Shown one piece after another: positions 36,774 to 39,474 of a stretch of DNA of 39,474 bases; positions within the stretch are counted from its first letter, which is position 1; each line of letters opens with the position of its first letter. The DNA is from Elainella sp. Prado103 (lineage in GTDB: Bacteria > Cyanobacteriota > Cyanobacteriia > Elainellales > Elainellaceae). The stretch lies in contig JALOOM010000038.1 in assembly GCA_025454395.1 (NCBI GenBank), forward strand, positions 1-39,474, read 5' to 3'. The notes beneath the pieces are model-generated. The model had not been told where the DNA came from, ran no database searches, and saw only the letters and a list, made by a program, of their open reading frames with translations. The translations under genes and the position numbers were made by a program.

Positions 36774-38291
36774 ATGCAGATCCAGCAGCGTTCATCCCCA
36801 AAGTTCAAACCCTCATCTCGGTTACGGCAGGCAGGATTAGATCGGGCATCCCTCCAACTTCGGCTGACCGTGGGGATCACCACTATTTCACTGCTGGGAG
36901 TCAGTGCGATCGGCAGTTGGACAACCTGGCAAATGCGGAAAATGCTGGTCGTGGATCATAAAGAAGATATGAACCAGATCGCAACTCAGTTAAATGCCAA
37001 ATTGATCGCCGATCCAGAACTGGCAGAAAATCCAGTCCGTTGGCAAGCCACCCTCGATCGCGCCATTCAACCCAACTTGTGGATATCTGTCAAACCAATG
37101 CGAGGAGTCACCCTGACTCGATCGGGCATGATGATCAGTAATGCAACCGCCATCGCAACTCTGCCTTGGACAGAAATTTCTAGTAAGCCCATGATCCAGA
37201 CCCTGGATCAACATCATCTCGTGGTTGCTCGTCAGTCGCTGTATCGATCGGGGCAACCCATTTGTGAATTGCGGTTAGCCCGAGATATTACCCACGACTA
37301 CAAGGTGCTTTCCACCCTGATTCATACCCTGCGATTTGCCACCCTACTGGCATTGGGCATGATCGCTGCACTGATCGCCATGTATGTGCGGGGTTCGTTG
37401 CGGCCCCTCCGTCGCATGAATCAGTGGGTTAGTCAGACGGTTGGCACGGGACAGCCGATCGCCCTATCGGAGCAGGTATTATCGGAGCAGGGGTTGTCTG
37501 ACCCAGCCATGCCCAGCGAGATGCAGGGATTGGTACAGGTGATGAGCAACCTATCAAATCGGCTGTCTGAGACTGGCGAAAAACAACGGGCTTTCACCAA
37601 CAGCCTTTCCCATGAATTACGCACCTCTCTCTGTCTAATTCAGGGCTATCTCAACAGCACCTTACGACGGGGAGACAATTTAACCGAACAACAACGAGAG
37701 GCTTTGAATGTAGCTGCTTCGGAGGCTAACCGCACCGTCCATCTCCTCCAGGATCTGCTCGATCTGGGTCGGATTACGAGCGGACAGGTGGAACTCGATC
37801 GAACCCCCGTTGTTGTGCAGGAGGTGATCGAAGCTGCCATTCAAGTGTTCGATCCCGATCGGCTCAGCTCGGTTGAAGTCGTCTCAGCGGCCGATCTGAA
37901 GGTATACGCTGACTTTACCCAATTAGAGCGCGTCCTGATCCAGTTACTTAAAAATGCCAGACAATATTCTCAAGGTCAACCTATCCAGATCCAGGTTCAT
38001 CCCCTAGCTCCCTCACCGGCACCCAGTGTGCAAATTCAGGTGATCGATCGGGGTTGTGGCATTCCGGTCGCCGATCAACCTTATATCTTTGATCCATTCT
38101 ATCGGGTAGAAACTTCGCGCTGTCGAGCTACCGGGGGGATGGGGTTAGGACTGGCTATCGTTAAGTCTTTAGTGGAGGCAATGGCAGGATCTGTGGCGGT
38201 TCAGTCTACTCCTGCTGCTGGCAGCATCTTCACGCTCATCCTCCCAGGGGTCGATCGCTTCAATCGTGCAGAACCTCGAACATTACAGTAA
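36774..38291 (+). CDS. membrane sensor histidine kinase
   Basis: A 505-residue sensor. The first membrane helix is about 30-50 (LTVGITTISLLGVSAIGSW), an external sensor domain runs to about 180, and a second helix is FATLLALGMIAALIAMYV (about 188-206). A HAMP-like linker follows, then the DHp domain with SLSHELRTSL (phospho-His), LLKNARQYS (N box), IDRGCGIP (G1), FDPFYRVE (F) and GGMGLGLAIVKSL (G2). All catalytic boxes are intact. The linker carries an in-frame 15-bp repeat (LSEQ). The OmpR-type regulator 106 bases downstream is the likely partner. The stimulus is unknown; the sensor domain shows no recognised fold. Confidence 0.93.
   Translation: MQIQQRSSPKFKPSSRLRQAGLDRASLQLRLTVGITTISLLGVSAIGSWTTWQMRKMLVVDHKEDMNQIATQLNAKLIADPELAENPVRWQATLDRAIQPNLWISVKPMRGVTLTRSGMMISNATAIATLPWTEISSKPMIQTLDQHHLVVARQSLYRSGQPICELRLARDITHDYKVLSTLIHTLRFATLLALGMIAALIAMYVRGSLRPLRRMNQWVSQTVGTGQPIALSEQVLSEQGLSDPAMPSEMQGLVQVMSNLSNRLSETGEKQRAFTNSLSHELRTSLCLIQGYLNSTLRRGDNLTEQQREALNVAASEANRTVHLLQDLLDLGRITSGQVELDRTPVVVQEVIEAAIQVFDPDRLSSVEVVSAADLKVYADFTQLERVLIQLLKNARQYSQGQPIQIQVHPLAPSPAPSVQIQVIDRGCGIPVADQPYIFDPFYRVETSRCRATGGMGLGLAIVKSLVEAMAGSVAVQSTPAAGSIFTLILPGVDRFNRAEPRTLQ
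37464..37502. repeat. 15-bp in-frame duplication in the histidine kinase linker
   Basis: Two near-perfect copies of ttatcggagcaggta plus a decayed third, encoding ALSEQVLSEQGLSD between the HAMP-like and DHp regions. Confidence 0.85.
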
Positions 38292-38397
38292 TCTAATTAG
38301 GAAAGTCAATCTGAAATGATCAAGTCATAGTCTGAATACGTCAACTTTCGGGTGGCAAGAATTATTAGACATTACTGAATTTTCATGGCATTTTCCT

Positions 38398-39069
38398 ATG
38401 GCAAACATCCTGTTAGTCGAAGATGAAGAACGGTTGGCTCGGTTCATCGAACTGGAGCTCAGCAGTGAAGGTTATACCATGAGTGTGGCCCATGATGGCT
38501 TCACTGGATTAACCATGGCGCGGGAATCTCCTCCCGATCTGCTGATTCTCGACTGGATGATGCCCGGAATGACTGGACTTGAGGTGTGTCGGCGACTGCG
38601 GGCGACCGGCAGCAAAATTCCCGTTATCCTGCTCACTGCCAAAGATGAGGTAAGCGATCGGGTCGCAGGGTTGGATGCAGGGGCGGATGACTATGTGGTG
38701 AAGCCCTTCAGCATTGAGGAGTTGTTGGCCCGTATTCGTGCTCACTTGCGGCGCAACCAGGAAGACAACCCGGATCTACTGCAATTTGATGATCTGACAT
38801 TGAATCGCCGAACTCGTGAGGTATTCCGCAACGGCCGATCGATCGAGTTGACGGCCAAGGAGTTTGAGTTACTGGATTATCTGCTCAGTCATCCTCGCCA
38901 AGTGATCACACGGGATCAAATCTTGGAGAAGGTATGGGGATACGACTTCATGGGCGATTCTAATATCATTGAAGTATATGTGCGTTATTTGCGACTGAAG
39001 CTAGAGGAGAAGGGTGAACGCCGCTTGATTCAAACAGTGCGGGGGGTAGGGTATGTGTTGCGGGATTAA
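38398..39069 (+). CDS. OmpR/PhoB-family response regulator
   Basis: A 223-residue two-domain regulator of normal length. The receiver has [13 protein letters not shown] (acidic pocket), [10 protein letters not shown] with the phospho-accepting Asp, LLTAKDE and [16 protein letters not shown] with the conserved Lys. The C-terminal winged helix has [33 protein letters not shown] and [31 protein letters not shown]. It is probably phosphorylated by the kinase encoded just upstream. The 106-bp gap contains no clear terminator, so co-transcription is plausible. Its targets are unknown. Similar regulators exist in most cyanobacteria, but I cannot give a specific symbol. Confidence 0.94.
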   Translation: MANILLVEDEERLARFIELELSSEGYTMSVAHDGFTGLTMARESPPDLLILDWMMPGMTGLEVCRRLRATGSKIPVILLTAKDEVSDRVAGLDAGADDYVVKPFSIEELLARIRAHLRRNQEDNPDLLQFDDLTLNRRTREVFRNGRSIELTAKEFELLDYLLSHPRQVITRDQILEKVWGYDFMGDSNIIEVYVRYLRLKLEEKGERRLIQTVRGVGYVLRD

Positions 39070-39125
39070 ACCTGTTGTGGAATAGGCAGCGATCACTGGA
39101 TAGAGGGTTAGGGGCTGACCGTTTC

Positions 39126-39167
39126 GACTGTTTTGATGGGACTGTTTCGATGGGACTGTTTCGATGG
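39126..39167. repeat. 14-bp tandem repeat, 3 copies
   Basis: Unit gactgtttcgatgg; the first copy has one mismatch. Confidence 0.92.
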
Positions 39168-39209
39168 CAGGAAACGTAAAAACCTGAATTGCAGGCATAA
39201 AATGTTTCG

Positions 39210-39258
39210 ACTGTTTTGATGGTCTTACTGTTTTGATGGTCTTACTGTTTTGATGGTC
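39210..39258. repeat. 17-bp tandem repeat, 2.9 copies, related to the 14-bp array upstream
   Basis: Unit actgttttgatggtctt. It shares actgtttYgatgg with the 14-bp array 45 bp upstream but has gained a tctt extension, so the two probably derive from one seed. Confidence 0.88.
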
Positions 39259-39474
39259 TCGATCGCCCTCTGTTCCAACCCAGTCCAGCAACTCCAGCTA
39301 AAAGTCTTGATCAGAGGACTCTTATCCCTGATTGACTGACAAATCTTTTCCCCTCATCCCTAAATCCCTTCTCCTACTAGGGGCTACCTTGTACACACAA
39401 GTCGTTCCGATCCTCCCTAACCCTCCTTAACCAGGAGGGAACTGAACCCAAAGTCTTCAAAGTCCCCCTTAACA

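Larger units (their letters stand above)
39070..39474. other. 405-bp gene-free end of window
   Basis: Holds two repeat arrays (39126-39167, 39210-39258). After them is a stretch around 39350-39474 made of ccctcatccctaaatccctt-like and ccctccttaaccaggaggga-like segments, which resemble short dispersed repeats common in cyanobacterial spacers. Cut by the window edge. Confidence 0.5.

Overview
The window is about 39.5 kb of a cyanobacterial chromosome. Ycf34, the CemA-like proton-extrusion protein PxcA, ClpC with a nearby RimI, two cyanobacteria-restricted small families (DUF1824, DUF3143), a zinc-ribbon/kinase/WD40 protein and the very frequent CGATCG core of the HIP1 octamer all point to a filamentous or Leptolyngbya-like cyanobacterium. 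The genus is inference. I see no rRNA, tRNA, CRISPR array, transposase or prophage gene. Layout: 1-7.4 kb has a dienelactone hydrolase divergent from a GntR-type regulator, then Ycf34, a large Ser/Thr kinase with a WD40 propeller, a small membrane protein and a reverse-strand SF1 helicase-like ATPase. 7.7-11.6 kb has a probable operon pxcA - APC permease - lipoprotein nuclease, facing a small Cys-rich protein. 11.7-18.2 kb holds an AT-rich gene-free stretch, DUF1824, NAD-dependent DNA ligase, a DUF1400-type hydrolase and DUF3143. 18.2-25.0 kb is housekeeping: lysA-cdaA-uppS on the reverse strand, linking cell-wall precursor supply to c-di-AMP signalling, divergent from rimI and clpC. 25.4-30.5 kb has ureE, an SLH-domain serine-hydrolase-like protein, a cupin, an isochorismatase-family hydrolase and a rhodanese. 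30.8-39.1 kb has pta, an EEP-family phosphohydrolase, an endonuclease III, a cytoplasmic-type alpha-amylase and a histidine kinase/response regulator pair. The most striking property is not a gene. Most spacers longer than about 100 bp, and several coding sequences, carry a short direct tandem repeat with a unit of about 9-18 bp (one of 46 bp and one of 24 bp). The unit sequence is different at nearly every locus. Arrays inside genes have units divisible by three and sit in loops or at termini (kinase N-lobe, helicase, ligase, rhodanese tail, EEP linker, histidine kinase linker, SLH protein). Several arrays touch stop codons. One 16-bp duplication appears to have rewritten the C-terminus of the ligase, and a 16-bp array begins exactly with the amylase stop codon. 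This looks like a very active local tandem-duplication process rather than a dispersed mobile repeat, and it is the best candidate here for something under-described.
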